64,000 bases of DNA from Aeromonas veronii (GTDB lineage: Bacteria > Pseudomonadota > Gammaproteobacteria > Enterobacterales > Aeromonadaceae), in NCBI GenBank assembly GCA_041319085.1, contig CP101033.1, forward strand, positions 4,038,501-4,102,500, written 5' to 3'. The notes under the pieces are model-generated. The model saw only the letters and a list, made by a program, of their open reading frames with translations, made no database searches and was not told the origin of the DNA. Below, in pieces: positions 28,336-39,390 of the stretch; position 1 is the stretch's first letter, and every line of letters begins with the position of its first letter. Both the position numbers and the translations under genes were made by a program.

Positions 28336-28659
28336 ATGGACCAGTTTGCCCATATCAATGCCCATGATGCCCACCAGAAACTGAGCGCGGGTGAAGCCCG
28401 TCTGGTGGATATTCGCGACCCGCAATCCTTTGAAGCGGCCCACGCGGTCGGCGCCTTCCACCTCACCAACGGCACCCTGGTGCGCTTTATGAACGAAGTG
28501 GATTTCGATACCCCGGTCATCGTGATGTGCTATCACGGCAACAGCAGTCAAGGAGCGGCCCAATACCTGCTGCAACAGGGTTATGACGAGGTCTACAGCA
28601 TGGATGGAGGCTTCGAGGCATGGCGCCGGGAATTTCCCATCGAGGCAGGCGAGGCATGA
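28336..28659 (+). CDS. glpE: Thiosulfate sulfurtransferase GlpE (single-domain rhodanese)
   Basis: GlpE transfers sulfane sulfur from thiosulfate to cyanide or thioredoxin in the cytoplasm. The 107-residue protein has the single rhodanese domain with [20 protein letters not shown] and the active-site loop [10 protein letters not shown]; Cys65 aligns with the catalytic cysteine of the E. coli enzyme. Its TGA overlaps the glpG ATG as ATGA. ATG 28336 follows AGGACATCC. The gene pair has no glpR or glpD in the window. Confidence 0.95.
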   Translation: MDQFAHINAHDAHQKLSAGEARLVDIRDPQSFEAAHAVGAFHLTNGTLVRFMNEVDFDTPVIVMCYHGNSSQGAAQYLLQQGYDEVYSMDGGFEAWRREFPIEAGEA

Positions 28660-29489
28660 TCCAGCTGCTGGTACTCGACAACGCCCGCATGGCGCAGGCG
28701 CTGGTGGACTATCTGGCGACCCTGGGCATCTCCTGCGAGCTGACCCAGTCCGAGCTGGGGGTCACCATCTGGCTGGCGGACGAGCAGCGCCTCGCCCAGG
28801 CCCAACTGGAGGTGAAGCGCTTTCTCACCGAGCCTGGCCACCCGCGCTACATGGAGGCCTCCTGGCAGTCCGGCCGCGCCGATGCCCGCATCGACTACAG
28901 CAAGGGGATGACGGATCCCATCACCGACTTCCTCCATCAGGCGGGGCCGCTGACGCTGGTGGTGATCATCGCCTGTCTCGCCATCTACGGCATCGATGCC
29001 ATCGGCCTGCCCATCTACGATGAACTGGCATTCCACCCGACGCTGGCCCAGTTCACCGACTGGCAGGCGTGGCGCTATTTCACCCCCGCCCTGATCCACT
29101 TCTCGGTACTCCATCTGGTGTTCAACTTGCTCTGGTGGTGGTATCTCGGCGGTCAGATCGAGCAGCGCCTCGGCAGCGGCAAGCTGCTGATCCTGCTGCT
29201 GGTGGGCGCCGCCCTGCCCAATATCGCCGAGTTCTTCGCCAGCGGCCCGCTGTTTGGCGGCCTCTCCGGCGTGGTCTATGCCCTGCTCGGCTACTGCTGG
29301 CTGCGCAGCAAGCTGCAACCGGCCTGCGGTCTCACTCTGCCACCGGCGCTGATGGGCTTTATGCTGTTCTGGATGGTGCTCGGCTTCTTCGACATGCTCG
29401 GCACCAGCACCGCCAACATCGCCCACCTGACCGGCCTGCTGGTCGGCCTGCTGCAAGGCTGGCTGGATCGCAACCACCAGCCGGCCTGA
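28656..29489 (+). CDS. glpG: Rhomboid intramembrane serine protease GlpG
   Basis: The 277-residue protease has an N-terminal cytoplasmic domain (residues 1-85), then six hydrophobic helices. The catalytic dyad is Ser204 in [13 protein letters not shown] and His257 in [13 protein letters not shown], close to Ser201/His254 of E. coli; the [14 protein letters not shown] helix supplies the oxyanion asparagine. I start at ATG 28656 inside the glpE stop rather than an ATG at 28620. A terminator follows 24 bp after the stop. Confidence 0.95.
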   Translation: MIQLLVLDNARMAQALVDYLATLGISCELTQSELGVTIWLADEQRLAQAQLEVKRFLTEPGHPRYMEASWQSGRADARIDYSKGMTDPITDFLHQAGPLTLVVIIACLAIYGIDAIGLPIYDELAFHPTLAQFTDWQAWRYFTPALIHFSVLHLVFNLLWWWYLGGQIEQRLGSGKLLILLLVGAALPNIAEFFASGPLFGGLSGVVYALLGYCWLRSKLQPACGLTLPPALMGFMLFWMVLGFFDMLGTSTANIAHLTGLLVGLLQGWLDRNHQPA

Positions 29490-29513
29490 TTTTTCAGCTG
29501 CCGCAGAAACAAC

Positions 29514-29543
29514 AACGCCGCCCCGAAGGGCGGCGTTTTTTTA
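29514..29543. terminator. Bidirectional terminator between glpG and the lipase gene
   Basis: AACGCCGCCC and GGGCGGCGTT pair around CGAA, followed by TTTTTT; both flanking genes converge here. Confidence 0.92.
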
Positions 29544-29555
29544 CAACCTGCGCCG

Positions 29556-31973
29556 TTACTGCTTGAGCAGGGAGCTGTCGGTCACTTGTACTGCCGTGCC
29601 ACCGCTCATAAAGAAGCTGGCAAACTGAGTCTGCATCTCGGTGGTCACCAACGCGTTGCTGTCATTGCCGTCAGGAGCCAGCAGCGAGCTGTGACCACCG
29701 GCCACAAAGCGAGCCGCATGATGGCTGGCTGCGCCGGTTGCCGTGAGTGATTGCAGCGAAAGCACCTTGAACAGCGGCTCGGTGCCAGCCAGCGGCGCCG
29801 AGGCGATGCTGTTGGGGATAACCTGATCCGGCAAGCTGAGCGCACCATCGCCAACAATTTCGGTGGCGAACAGCGGGAAGCGCTTGGCGACGCCACTGCC
29901 CAGATTGATCGGGTCGGCAGAGTCCAGCACTGACTGGGCGGCAAAGGTATAGCTCTGCAAGGTGCTCGCCGCACCCGCTTGCGTGGCCGCATCCAGACTG
30001 GGCAGGAACTCGTTGACGAAGCAGGCTGCCTTGGTCGTTTTGCAGTTTGGCTCATAGGCGGTAAAGCCCGCCTTCAGCTCCGGACTGCCCGAGGTGAGCA
30101 CGCTCATCTTGATGGTCGGCCCGAAGCTCGGCGAGTTGAGCAGCAACGGCGCTATGCCGCCACCCGGCATCGCCAGACCGCCGGTATCGAACTTGAACAG
30201 GGCATCAGCCAAGGCACTGCCGGTGGTCTGGTTGGCGACCGCCAGCAGATTGGCTCCGGCAATTGCCCCCAGCGAGTGGCCGAGGAAATGTACCTTCAGA
30301 CCGGCGCCGCCCAGTTGACCACCCAGCCCCTTGGCATTAGCCAGACCGACGGCCAGTCGCAGTCCCAGCAGATCGGCCACGCTCTGTTTCAGGTTGTCCC
30401 GCGCCACCGTCAGATAGCCCAGATTCAGGTAGGGCGTCGGATTGTCGGAGGTGGTGACGGTCGCCATGCTGTTGCTCAAGGCATAGCCACGTTCGCCGTG
30501 CAGCGGATGATCGATCACCACCACAGCGACACTCTTGCTGGCAGTCGCGCCCGCGCCGATCTGGCCCAGCGCCAGTGCATAGGCGTTCTCCTTGATGGAG
30601 GTGACCCCGTGCTGATAGATGATCACATCGGTGACATTGGCCAATGGCCCGGCGGCAAAGATCCGCAGCGGTACCGATTGCACTTCGGTCAGGGCTGGCA
30701 GCGGATTGAAACGGCCGATATTGCGCTCGGCATCCAGCGGCTTGCCACCGGAGGTGAGGGTCACCCCGATCAGCTTGCTCGCCTCGGTCAGCAGTTCACT
30801 CTGACGGCTCGGGTCGGCGATCAGCTCACCCAGCAGCGCCGGATCCACGCCCGCCCCGACCAGTCCACCGATCACTTCGGTATCGCCCGCTTTCAATGCG
30901 TTGGCGATGGCATAGAGGCTGGGAATGGCACCGTGCCAGGATTGGGTCTTGGCCTTGTCCCATGAACCGGCTATCGCTGGAGTAGAGAGGAAGTAAGGGA
31001 GCTTGACGGTGCCGGTGTAAACCTTGGTCAGCTGGGCAACACCGTTAAGCGGTGTGCCAGTGCCAAAGGCGGCACTCAATGCATCTTTCTGATCCTGCGG
31101 CAGGAATGGCTCAGCAGCCAGCTGGGTCAGAAAATCCACCCCGCCATTAAGGCCACTGATGGTGTAGGTTGCCGGCAGGCTGGTGTTGCCCTTGGCGTCC
31201 TGTTTCCACAGCAATGCAGCGTCCAGGCTCGGGCTCTTCAACACGGAAGCGGCGGCACTCTTCACCGCCAGCAGCACATCGGCACCAGATTGGGTGGCAA
31301 ACCAGTCGGAGAAGATCACCCGATCGCTGGTGATCCCGGTGGCCGCCTTGAACAGACTTTCCTGCAGCGAGATCAGACCGTTGATGGTCTGATCCTGCGT
31401 GGTTGCCGATTTGAAGTTGCTGTAATCGCCCCCCGCTTTGAGCGGTGTGCCGCGACTGTCCTTGAGGGAATCGGTCGCCACAATCAGGTAGTAAGAAGAG
31501 GGATTAAGCGGCTTGAGCGGAACCAGATTGAGTTTGCCGCCACTATCGCTCACCACAAAGTCGGTGCCATAGGTCAGAGGCTTGTTGTTCTTCACCCCGA
31601 CAGGTCGCTGAGTCACCGGATCCAGCACCAGCTCCAGCAGATAGAGGGGCGCAACGGCAGAGGCATACTCGCTGGCCGCAGGGGCCGGCACAGAGACGCC
31701 GGTCACGGTCGCCGGTACCAGCTGGACAGGTTGCGTCGTAGACCAGCCATCCAGGGTGGAGAGGGCAGACACCGGGTTCGACAGATCCGCAGTCTCGGTC
31801 GAAAACTTCAGGGTGCCGTCACTGGCACGGGGGGCCAGCACGCTCGGGCGAATCCCGTTGGCGCCACTCAGGGCGTAGTCGAGAGAGCTGGTGGTGTCTC
31901 CCTTGTTGTCATCCCCACCACATCCGGCCAGCAGGGCGCTGAGCACGGCGGCATAAATTAGCTTCTTCTTCAT
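29556..31973 (-). CDS. Large extracellular/outer-membrane lipase lipoprotein (Pla-1/cef, VolA-like)
   Basis: The 805-residue protein has a lipoprotein signal (KLIYAAVLSALLAGCGGDD, lipid-anchor cysteine near 18) followed by an N-terminal beta-rich part and a C-terminal alpha/beta hydrolase. The nucleophile is Ser567 in VHFLGHSLGAIAGANLLAVA. A HPLHGERGYALS loop and the late GGHSSLL histidine region complete the family pattern of the Aeromonas Pla-1/cef lipases and Vibrio VolA. These enzymes hydrolyse phospholipid or lysolipid at the cell surface or outside. ATG 31973 is the only start that gives the signal peptide. The gene is monocistronic. Confidence 0.93.
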   Translation of the reverse strand: MKKKLIYAAVLSALLAGCGGDDNKGDTTSSLDYALSGANGIRPSVLAPRASDGTLKFSTETADLSNPVSALSTLDGWSTTQPVQLVPATVTGVSVPAPAASEYASAVAPLYLLELVLDPVTQRPVGVKNNKPLTYGTDFVVSDSGGKLNLVPLKPLNPSSYYLIVATDSLKDSRGTPLKAGGDYSNFKSATTQDQTINGLISLQESLFKAATGITSDRVIFSDWFATQSGADVLLAVKSAAASVLKSPSLDAALLWKQDAKGNTSLPATYTISGLNGGVDFLTQLAAEPFLPQDQKDALSAAFGTGTPLNGVAQLTKVYTGTVKLPYFLSTPAIAGSWDKAKTQSWHGAIPSLYAIANALKAGDTEVIGGLVGAGVDPALLGELIADPSRQSELLTEASKLIGVTLTSGGKPLDAERNIGRFNPLPALTEVQSVPLRIFAAGPLANVTDVIIYQHGVTSIKENAYALALGQIGAGATASKSVAVVVIDHPLHGERGYALSNSMATVTTSDNPTPYLNLGYLTVARDNLKQSVADLLGLRLAVGLANAKGLGGQLGGAGLKVHFLGHSLGAIAGANLLAVANQTTGSALADALFKFDTGGLAMPGGGIAPLLLNSPSFGPTIKMSVLTSGSPELKAGFTAYEPNCKTTKAACFVNEFLPSLDAATQAGAASTLQSYTFAAQSVLDSADPINLGSGVAKRFPLFATEIVGDGALSLPDQVIPNSIASAPLAGTEPLFKVLSLQSLTATGAASHHAARFVAGGHSSLLAPDGNDSNALVTTEMQTQFASFFMSGGTAVQVTDSSLLKQ

Positions 31974-32269
31974 TTTTTGTTCTCTTTATCGGTTGTTGTC
32001 CATCACAAGCCAACGAAGCATTCACCGCTTCGACCGCACAAAGTTAACATAAAATCAACAACCAAAGAGACTCATGTTGGTCATCTTCTGCTCAGGTTTG
32101 TGGCGAGAATCAAGGTTTTACGTAAACAAGGGCGCGCAAGGGTAACAACCGCGAAGGATAACCAGACCCGACCAGCCAGCGGGCACCATCACGACTAAAA
32201 AGCCGCTGCGATCTCGGCAAAGTGAGGGAATTGTCGGTAGAATGTCCGCCAACGTTTAAGGAGGACATC

Positions 32270-32527
32270 ATGATCGACCCGAAGAAACTGGAAGAGATCG
32301 CCAAGCAGGTGCACAACTCCCTGCCGCCCGGCATTCGCAGCATGGGTGAAGAGGCCGAGAAGAAGATGCGTCAGGTACTGCAAGCCCAGCTGGGCAAGCT
32401 GGATCTGGTCAGCCGCGAAGAGTTCGACGTGCAGACCAAGGTGCTGCTGCGAACCCGTGAAAAACTGGCCGCCCTCGAAAGCAAGCTGGCTCAGCTCGAA
32501 CAGCAGCTCGGCGCTAAAGGCGAATAA
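32270..32527 (+). CDS. ubiK: Ubiquinone biosynthesis accessory factor UbiK (YqiC)
   Basis: UbiK is a small membrane-associated coiled-coil protein that with UbiJ supports the soluble Ubi complex under oxygen. The 85-residue product starts [20 protein letters not shown], has [21 protein letters not shown] and ends in a long heptad-rich helix ([18 protein letters not shown]). ATG 32270 follows an AAGGAGGAC ribosome site at 32259-32266; the frame is open upstream to 32222 without family similarity. Its partner UbiJ is encoded at 56124-56744 in the same window. Confidence 0.93.
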   Translation: MIDPKKLEEIAKQVHNSLPPGIRSMGEEAEKKMRQVLQAQLGKLDLVSREEFDVQTKVLLRTREKLAALESKLAQLEQQLGAKGE

Positions 32528-32530
32528 TAG

Positions 32531-32770
32531 AAACCCCAGCTCGGCTGCAATGCTGATCAGATAAGCACTTTTTTGACTGATTATTCATAAATTAGATTTG
32601 AGTTGGGGGGGCAAGGCTGTGTCCAGTCGAGCTTCCTCCAGCCTTTATCCAGCGAGGCTTGCAATAGAAAGAGGGAGGCATCATGCCTCCCTCGCTTTTT
32701 CGTCCTGATACTACGTGGACTGGAACTCAAATTCTCTTAAGTGAACAGCATTGCAGCTCGGCTGGGGTTT
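32531..32770. repeat. Imperfect terminal inverted-repeat element (240 bp), IS-end or MITE-like
   Basis: The left end AAACCCCAGCTCGGCTGCA-ATGCTGATCA and the right end, read on the other strand, AAACCCCAGCCGAGCTGCA-ATGCTGTTCA match closely; the similarity weakly continues through TAAG and TTTGAGTT. No transposase frame lies between. A perfect terminator hairpin sits in its interior. Confidence 0.65.
32671..32700. terminator. Terminator hairpin inside the inverted-repeat element, downstream of ubiK
   Basis: GAGGGAGGCAT and ATGCCTCCCTC form a perfect 11-bp stem around one C, followed by GCTTTTT. Confidence 0.8.
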
Positions 32771-32798
32771 TTGCTCTGTATTGAACCTCTAGAGGAGA

Positions 32799-33812
32799 TC
32801 ACACCTGCAACAGGTGCCAGGCCCGCTTGCCGCGCGCCTTGGCCTCGTACATGGCCCTGTCGGCCACCTCCAGCGCCTGCCGGAAGGTCAATGGCTCCTC
32901 ATCCCACAGGGCGATGCCGATACTCAGCCCGACCCGTTGCGAGCAACCGGGTTTGGGCACATAACCGTGCATCCGGCTGATCAGCGCATCGGCCAGTTGT
33001 GCCAGGCCGTGGCTCGACACATCCCGGTGCAGATGCACCACAAACTCGTCGCCACCGTAGCGGCCGCACAGGGCCGATCCTGGCATGATGAGACGCAGCC
33101 AGCGCGCCATCTGCTGCAGCACCTGATCACCGCAGGCGTGGCCCAGCTGGTCGTTGATCCCCTTGAAATCATCCAGGTCGATAAAGAGCAGTGCCCCCGC
33201 CCCTTGCGGTTGCTGCTGGGCGAACGCCTTGCCAAATCCCTGCCGATTCAGCAAGCCGGTGAGCGCGTCGCTGTTGGCACGCTCGGCCAGTCGCTGTTCA
33301 TAGGCCTTGCGCTGAGTGATATCAATATGGGCGCCCATGATCCGCAGTGGCTTGCCATTGCCATCCCGATCGACCACCCGGCCCCGATCCCACAGCCAGG
33401 TGATCTCCCCGTCCGGGCTGATGGTGCGGTATTCGGCTTCGTAGAAGGGGGTTTTTCCCTCAAGGTGGGCAAAGTAGCGGCCCATGGCATGGGCGCGATC
33501 GTCGGGATGGAGCTTGGCGCTCCACAGATCGAAATGGGGGGCCATGTCACCGGCCTGAAAGTTCTGCAGATTGAAGACCCGCAACTCGCCGGTGGGAATG
33601 GTGCCCTGCCAGAGACAGATGCCGGTGCCATCGAGGGCGGCATTGAGCTTCTCCTGCAACAGGCCATTTTCATGTTTCAGCACAGCGATTTCTGCCTGCA
33701 AACGGGCCACGTCACCGCCATGAAGGGATGGGTTCAGCGTTGCGACCCGCTCGACAGAGCCGGGCTCACCCCTGTCATCCTCCGCAGATGCCCTACCCTC
33801 TTCACTCAACAC
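32799..33812 (-). CDS. PAS-GGDEF diguanylate cyclase
   Basis: This protein probably makes c-di-GMP. With the GTG start at 33812 (GGAGG four bases upstream; TTG 33809 is also possible) it has 337 residues: a short coiled coil (RLQAEIAVLKHENGLLQEKL), a PAS domain (about 55-175, ending MGAHIDITQRKAYEQRL) and a GGDEF domain with DALTGLLNRQGF and the intact active site GRYGGDEF. An allosteric RxxD I-site is not obvious five residues before GGDEF (MPGSALCGRYGG lacks it). No membrane segment is seen. The frame is open to 33956. It is single, facing ubiK. Confidence 0.88.
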   Translation of the reverse strand: MLSEEGRASAEDDRGEPGSVERVATLNPSLHGGDVARLQAEIAVLKHENGLLQEKLNAALDGTGICLWQGTIPTGELRVFNLQNFQAGDMAPHFDLWSAKLHPDDRAHAMGRYFAHLEGKTPFYEAEYRTISPDGEITWLWDRGRVVDRDGNGKPLRIMGAHIDITQRKAYEQRLAERANSDALTGLLNRQGFGKAFAQQQPQGAGALLFIDLDDFKGINDQLGHACGDQVLQQMARWLRLIMPGSALCGRYGGDEFVVHLHRDVSSHGLAQLADALISRMHGYVPKPGCSQRVGLSIGIALWDEEPLTFRQALEVADRAMYEAKARGKRAWHLLQV

Positions 33813-33984
33813 TGCGCCTCCTTGTGCTTGCGCTATGGGTACTCTTGTCACTCCCCCATAAAGATGCCACCAGCGACGCCCGATTAGTAGCCATTCATAG
33901 CCAAAAGATTGAAAAACCATGGGATAACGCCGCGATAATCCGCTCATTCGGCGCAATCCAGTGCAACGGCGGCCGCAAAAACAA

Positions 33985-34009
33985 CAGCCCCCGGCAAAAC
34001 CGGGGGCTG
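33985..34009. terminator. Hairpin downstream of fre
   Basis: CAGCCCCCGG and CCGGGGGCTG pair around a CAAAA loop; on the minus strand it follows the fre stop and is followed by TTGTTTTTG. Confidence 0.82.
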
Positions 34010-34031
34010 GGTCATCCAGACGGGGATCCCG

Positions 34032-34730
34032 TCAGATAAATTCGTAGGCGTCACCGAAGATGCGCTCCGGCTCGGCGCCGAGGATCTTGAACTCCTCCCG
34101 TGCCGCACCCGCCATCTCGAAGCGACCGGCGACATAGATGTCGTAGTCGTGGAGGCTGACGAAGTCATCCATGATCGCCTTGTGTACCAGCCCGCTCTTG
34201 CCGGTCCAGTCAGCCTCCGGCTCCTGCACCACCGGGATGAAGGTGAGCGGGGCGTAGTCGCGCTCCCACTGCTGCATCAGCTCCTGCTCGTAGAGCCAGT
34301 GCGCCTGACGCACGCCCCAGTAGAAGAACACCGGACGCTTGCTGCCCGTGTCGATCAGGTACTCCAGAATGGCGCGGGCATAAGAGAAACCGGTGCCACC
34401 CGCCATCAGGATCAGCGGACGGGGGGACTCATCGCGCAGGAACGCCTTGCCAGCCGGCAATTCGACCTCGATCTCCCCCTGCTCGCGCATGCGGGCCAGC
34501 ACCTGACCGGCGTAGGCATTTTCGGGAGTGGCACCGATTTGCAGCTCCAGCACGCCCGGGCGGGTCGGCGAGTTGGCGATGGAGAAGGGACGCTTGTCCG
34601 AATCGCTCATCACCACCAGCAGATACTGGCCCGGCTTGAAACTGATCGCTTGCTGCGGCGTCAGGGCCACATGCCAGATGGTGTCGACATATTCGCGCAG
34701 TTCCTCTACGCGGCATTTGATACGTTGCAT
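34032..34730 (-). CDS. fre: NAD(P)H-flavin reductase Fre
   Basis: Fre reduces free flavins with NAD(P)H; reduced flavin feeds ferric reduction, and UbiX-type and other reactions. The 232-residue protein starts QRIKCRVEELREYVDTIW, with the flavin-binding RPFSIANSPTRPG and the nicotinamide domain LILMAGGTGFSYARAIL, FYWGVRQAHWLYEQEL and YVAGRFEMAGAAREEF. It lies 147 bp behind ubiD on the same strand, the same pair order as in E. coli. Confidence 0.95.
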   Translation of the reverse strand: MQRIKCRVEELREYVDTIWHVALTPQQAISFKPGQYLLVVMSDSDKRPFSIANSPTRPGVLELQIGATPENAYAGQVLARMREQGEIEVELPAGKAFLRDESPRPLILMAGGTGFSYARAILEYLIDTGSKRPVFFYWGVRQAHWLYEQELMQQWERDYAPLTFIPVVQEPEADWTGKSGLVHKAIMDDFVSLHDYDIYVAGRFEMAGAAREEFKILGAEPERIFGDAYEFI

Positions 34731-34876
34731 TCTTGTCCTTGTGGCGGGCTCGCTCGGCCCGCTTCGCTCATTGTTTCACTTTGGAGTGACGACCAGCCGC
34801 CCTGGCCCCGTCAGTCGAGAATACTCAAATCGGAGCGGATCGCATCACTTTTTGCAGCAAAACGGCCACCTCTGGC

Positions 34877-36346
34877 TCATCCGAGGATATTGAGTTCATC
34901 CCAGATGGCATCGACCTTCTGCTTCACCGCCTCGTCCTGAACGATGGGCTGACCCCACTCCCGGTTGGTCTCGCCCGGCCACTTGTTGGTGGCATCCAGC
35001 CCCATCTTGGAGCCGAGGCCGGAGACCGGCGAGGCGAAGTCCAGATAGTCGATCGGCGTATGCTCGATCAAGGTGGTATCCCGTGCCGGATCCATCCGGG
35101 TGGTGATGGCCCAAATCACATCCTTCCAGTCGCGGGCGTTGACGTCATCGTCACACACCACCACGAACTTGGTGTACATGAACTGGCGCAGAAAGGACCA
35201 GACCCCCAGCATCACCCGCTTGGCGTGGCCCGGGTAGCGCTTCTTGATGGTCACCACCGCCATCCGGTAGGAGCACCCCTCCGGCGGCAGATAGAAGTCC
35301 ACAATCTCGGGGAACTGCTTCTGCAGCAACGGCACGAACACCTCGTTCAGCGCCAGCCCCAGCACCGCCGGTTCATCGGGCGGACGGCCGGTGTAGGTAC
35401 TGTGGTAGATGGCATCGCGCCGCTTGGTGATGTGGGTGATGGTAAAGACCGGGAACTCGTCCACCTCGTTGTAGTACCCGGTGTGGTCGCCATAGGGCCC
35501 TTCCGGCGCCAGCTCACCCGGCTCCAGATAGCCTTCCAGCACGATCTCGGCGCTGGCGGGCACCTCCAGATCGCAGCTGATGGCCTTGATCACCTCGGTG
35601 CGGCTGCCGCGCAACAGACCGGCAAAGGCATATTCGGAGAGGGTATCCGGCACCGGTGTCACCGCGCCGAGAATGGTCGCCGGATCGGCGCCGAGCGCCA
35701 CCACCACCGGGAATCGCTCACCGGGATGGGCCTCCTGCCACTCGCGAAAATCGATGGCACCGCCACGATGATCGAGCCAGCGCATGATCAGCTTGTTTTT
35801 GGCGATCTTCTGCTGGCGATAGATGCCGAGGTTCTGCCGTTTCTTGTAGGGGCCACGGGTGATGGTGAGGCCCCAGGTGACCAGCGGCGCCACATCGCCG
35901 GGCCAGCAGTGCTGGATCGGGATCTGGTCGAGATCGACCGCATCTCCCTCCTGCACCACCTGCTGGCAGGGGGCGGAAGAGAGGCGCTTGGTCGGCATGT
36001 TGAGCACCTGCTTGAAGATCGGCAGCTTCTCCATCAGCTCCTTGAACCCCTTGGGTGGCTCGGGCTCCTTCAGATAGGAGAGCCAGACCCCGACCTGACG
36101 CAGGGCCCCCACATCGGGCTGCCCCATGCCCATGGCAACCCGATCCGGGGTACCGAACAGGTTGGTCAGCACCGGCATGGTGTAGCCTTTGGGATTTTCG
36201 AACAGCAGAGCCGGGCCGCCCGCACGCAGGGTGCGATCGCTGATCTCGGTCATCTCCAGATAGGGATCTATCTCGCGGGTGATGCGCTTGAGTTGTCCGT
36301 TTTGTTCCAGCTGCGCGATGAAATCACGCAAATCCTTGTATTTCAT
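34877..36346 (-). CDS. ubiD: 4-hydroxy-3-polyprenylbenzoate decarboxylase
   Basis: UbiD removes the carboxyl group from prenylated 4-hydroxybenzoate using prenylated FMN. The 489-residue enzyme has the usual length, opens [21 protein letters not shown], and contains the cofactor/metal region [25 protein letters not shown] and the catalytic [15 protein letters not shown] (Glu of the E-R-E network). ATG 36346 is used; TTG 36358 in frame is less likely. A Fre gene follows, as in E. coli, and the ubiquinone genes ubiK and ubiEJB are also in this window. Confidence 0.96.
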   Translation of the reverse strand: MKYKDLRDFIAQLEQNGQLKRITREIDPYLEMTEISDRTLRAGGPALLFENPKGYTMPVLTNLFGTPDRVAMGMGQPDVGALRQVGVWLSYLKEPEPPKGFKELMEKLPIFKQVLNMPTKRLSSAPCQQVVQEGDAVDLDQIPIQHCWPGDVAPLVTWGLTITRGPYKKRQNLGIYRQQKIAKNKLIMRWLDHRGGAIDFREWQEAHPGERFPVVVALGADPATILGAVTPVPDTLSEYAFAGLLRGSRTEVIKAISCDLEVPASAEIVLEGYLEPGELAPEGPYGDHTGYYNEVDEFPVFTITHITKRRDAIYHSTYTGRPPDEPAVLGLALNEVFVPLLQKQFPEIVDFYLPPEGCSYRMAVVTIKKRYPGHAKRVMLGVWSFLRQFMYTKFVVVCDDDVNARDWKDVIWAITTRMDPARDTTLIEHTPIDYLDFASPVSGLGSKMGLDATNKWPGETNREWGQPIVQDEAVKQKVDAIWDELNILG

Positions 36347-36379
36347 GCAAGTTCCCAACCGGGTTCAGGAGGTCAGGCA

Positions 36380-37372
36380 TTATAACTCTGGCTGCCCATC
36401 GGGTGTACCCGAATCGGGCAGCAGACTCGGTGCAATGGGTCGCGTGTCACGCTGGCCGAGCCGTCTGGCCAGCGCAGAGAGCAGTTGGGGCTCGTCCACC
36501 TCCATCAACAGACCGGCCACCAGCGCCCCGTATTGGCGGTTGGAGAGTTCCGCCAGCAGGTATTTCTGGGCCTGTGGCGGCAGGGGCGAGAGCGCGCTCA
36601 GCTGACGTAGCGCAGCCCCCTTCAACCCCTCGTTGCCACTGGCGGCAATCAGCAGGGAGCTGGCGGCAGTGCCGTGATGGAAGCGGTTGATGGTGGAGAG
36701 TGCCCGCAGCGCATCCTGATCTGCCGGCCGCCGCCACAACATGCCATAGAGCGCCGGTTCGCCAGTGCGTTGCAACAGGTGGAGCAACAGGTGGTTATCG
36801 GGCAGATAGATATTCTGACTGGCCAGCGCTTGCGCCTCCCGCATCCAGATCGGTTGCGGCAAGGCGTCGAGGGCCAGCAACAGGGCTTGCTGCTGCATGG
36901 CGAGATTGGGGTTACTGCTGTAATAGAGGGACTTGAGCTGGAAGTTGCCTTGGGCAAGCTGTTGCCGATAGCGCAGCACCAGTGACTGCAGTTGCCACTC
37001 CCCCAGCAACTGACGGGCGCGCGCAGCAAAATCATAGACAGGTTGCTGCACCAGAAAACCATCGACCTGCTGCTCCATGAGCCACTCGGGGGCCTTGTCG
37101 GCCTGTGCCTCGACCCACTGTTGCAACGCGGGAGACGCAGGCGCGGCAACCGGAATCGCCCGCAGCAGTTGCAACAGCAGGAGCTCCCGCTGCTCACGAC
37201 TGAGGGTCGCCAACAGAGAGTCGATGGCGGCAAATTGCCCCTGCCGTAGACGGCTCGCCAGATAGTGCTGGTGCGTCTGCAGCGTCTCGGCTGTCACTGC
37301 GGGCGGTGCGCTCTGCGCATAGGCTGGCATTGCGCTCAGCAACCCCAACAAGAACCAGAGAACAGAATTCAT
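36380..37372 (-). CDS. Secreted alpha-helical protein of unknown function
   Basis: I do not recognise this family. The 330-residue product has a clean signal peptide (NSVLWFLLGLLSAMPAYAQS) and then an almost all-helical body rich in Leu, Gln and Ala with repeat-like helices (LLLLQLLRAIPVAAPASPAL, NHLLLHLLQRTGEPALYG, GAALRQLSALSPLPPQAQKY, ALVAGLLMEVDEPQLLSALA), suggestive of HEAT/TPR-like solenoid packing. ATG 37372 has GGAG six bases before it. It lies 33 bp ahead of ubiD on the same strand and may share its transcript; a periplasmic location is inferred. Confidence 0.75.
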   Translation of the reverse strand: MNSVLWFLLGLLSAMPAYAQSAPPAVTAETLQTHQHYLASRLRQGQFAAIDSLLATLSREQRELLLLQLLRAIPVAAPASPALQQWVEAQADKAPEWLMEQQVDGFLVQQPVYDFAARARQLLGEWQLQSLVLRYRQQLAQGNFQLKSLYYSSNPNLAMQQQALLLALDALPQPIWMREAQALASQNIYLPDNHLLLHLLQRTGEPALYGMLWRRPADQDALRALSTINRFHHGTAASSLLIAASGNEGLKGAALRQLSALSPLPPQAQKYLLAELSNRQYGALVAGLLMEVDEPQLLSALARRLGQRDTRPIAPSLLPDSGTPDGQPEL

Positions 37373-37435
37373 GACGTCTCCATCCATGTGACATCGGGAT
37401 CTCATACTACTAGGGCGACCGGAAAACAGATAAAC

Positions 37436-37462
37436 AAAAACCGCGACCTGGGCCGCGGTTTC
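37436..37462 (-). terminator. Terminator of rho
   Basis: AACCGCG and CGCGGTT pair around an 8-nt loop at 37439-37460; on the minus strand a run of T follows. Confidence 0.8.
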
Positions 37463-37480
37463 GTCATTTTGTGACCGGAC

Positions 37481-38746
<1,266 letters not shown>

Positions 38747-38915
38747 AGTGGTGAAAGTCTGTAAGCAAGGATTGAAATGAGGAGACAGTCTGCTGGATTG
38801 ATGCTGATCGGATTTGATTGCCAGGCTGTGGTTAGCAAAGAGTCAGGCAAAAAGGTTAGCAAACGAGCGATAAACTAGCACCAATCGGGATGAGCGTCTA
38901 GGTGATAAAACACAA

Positions 38916-38945
38916 GGAGCGCATTATTGCAATGCGCTCCTCTTT
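38916..38945 (-). terminator. Terminator between trxA and rho
   Basis: GGAGCGCATT and AATGCGCTCC pair around ATTGC; on the minus strand TTGTGTTTT follows. It separates trxA transcription from rho. Confidence 0.8.
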
Positions 38946-38950
38946 GATTA

Positions 38951-39277
38951 TTACAGGTTGCCGTCCAGGAACTCTTTCAGCTGAGTCTTGGACAGTGCAC
39001 CGACCTTGGTCGCTGCCACTTCGCCATTCTTGAACAGCAAGAGGGTCGGGATACCACGAATGCCGTACTTGGGCGGAGTATCAGAGTTATGGTCGATGTT
39101 CAGTTTGGCTACGGTTACGCGACCTTCGTACTCTTGGGCAACTTCTTCCAGGATCGGGGCAATCATCTTGCACGGACCACACCACTCGGCCCAGAAGTCG
39201 ACCAGAACGGCGCCATCGGCTTTGATTACATCTGCCTCGAAGCTGGCATCGCTCAGCTGAACAATCTTGTCACTCAT
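38951..39277 (-). CDS. trxA: Thioredoxin 1
   Basis: The general disulfide reductant of 108 residues has the active site [10 protein letters not shown] with Cys33 and Cys36, the buried Asp in VLVDFWAEW, and cis-proline segment [16 protein letters not shown] 39277 follows GGAGTTGGAG; the TTG at 39283 would only add two residues. Gene order rhlB / trxA / rho is that of E. coli, with rhlB divergent. Confidence 0.98.
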   Translation of the reverse strand: MSDKIVQLSDASFEADVIKADGAVLVDFWAEWCGPCKMIAPILEEVAQEYEGRVTVAKLNIDHNSDTPPKYGIRGIPTLLLFKNGEVAATKVGALSKTQLKEFLDGNL

Positions 39278-39390
39278 CTCCAACTCCAGTCAGTAATTAA
39301 GGCTTTATTGACATATCAACAAAGGCAATAGTTGCCCTATTTGAAATGATCCTGTTTATTATTGCAAGCCTAACCTGATAACCTACCGCC

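Noticed and set aside
38747..38915. A structured regulatory leader of rho
   Set aside because: E. coli rho has an autoregulated leader, but I see no attenuator hairpin or leader peptide here that I can support.
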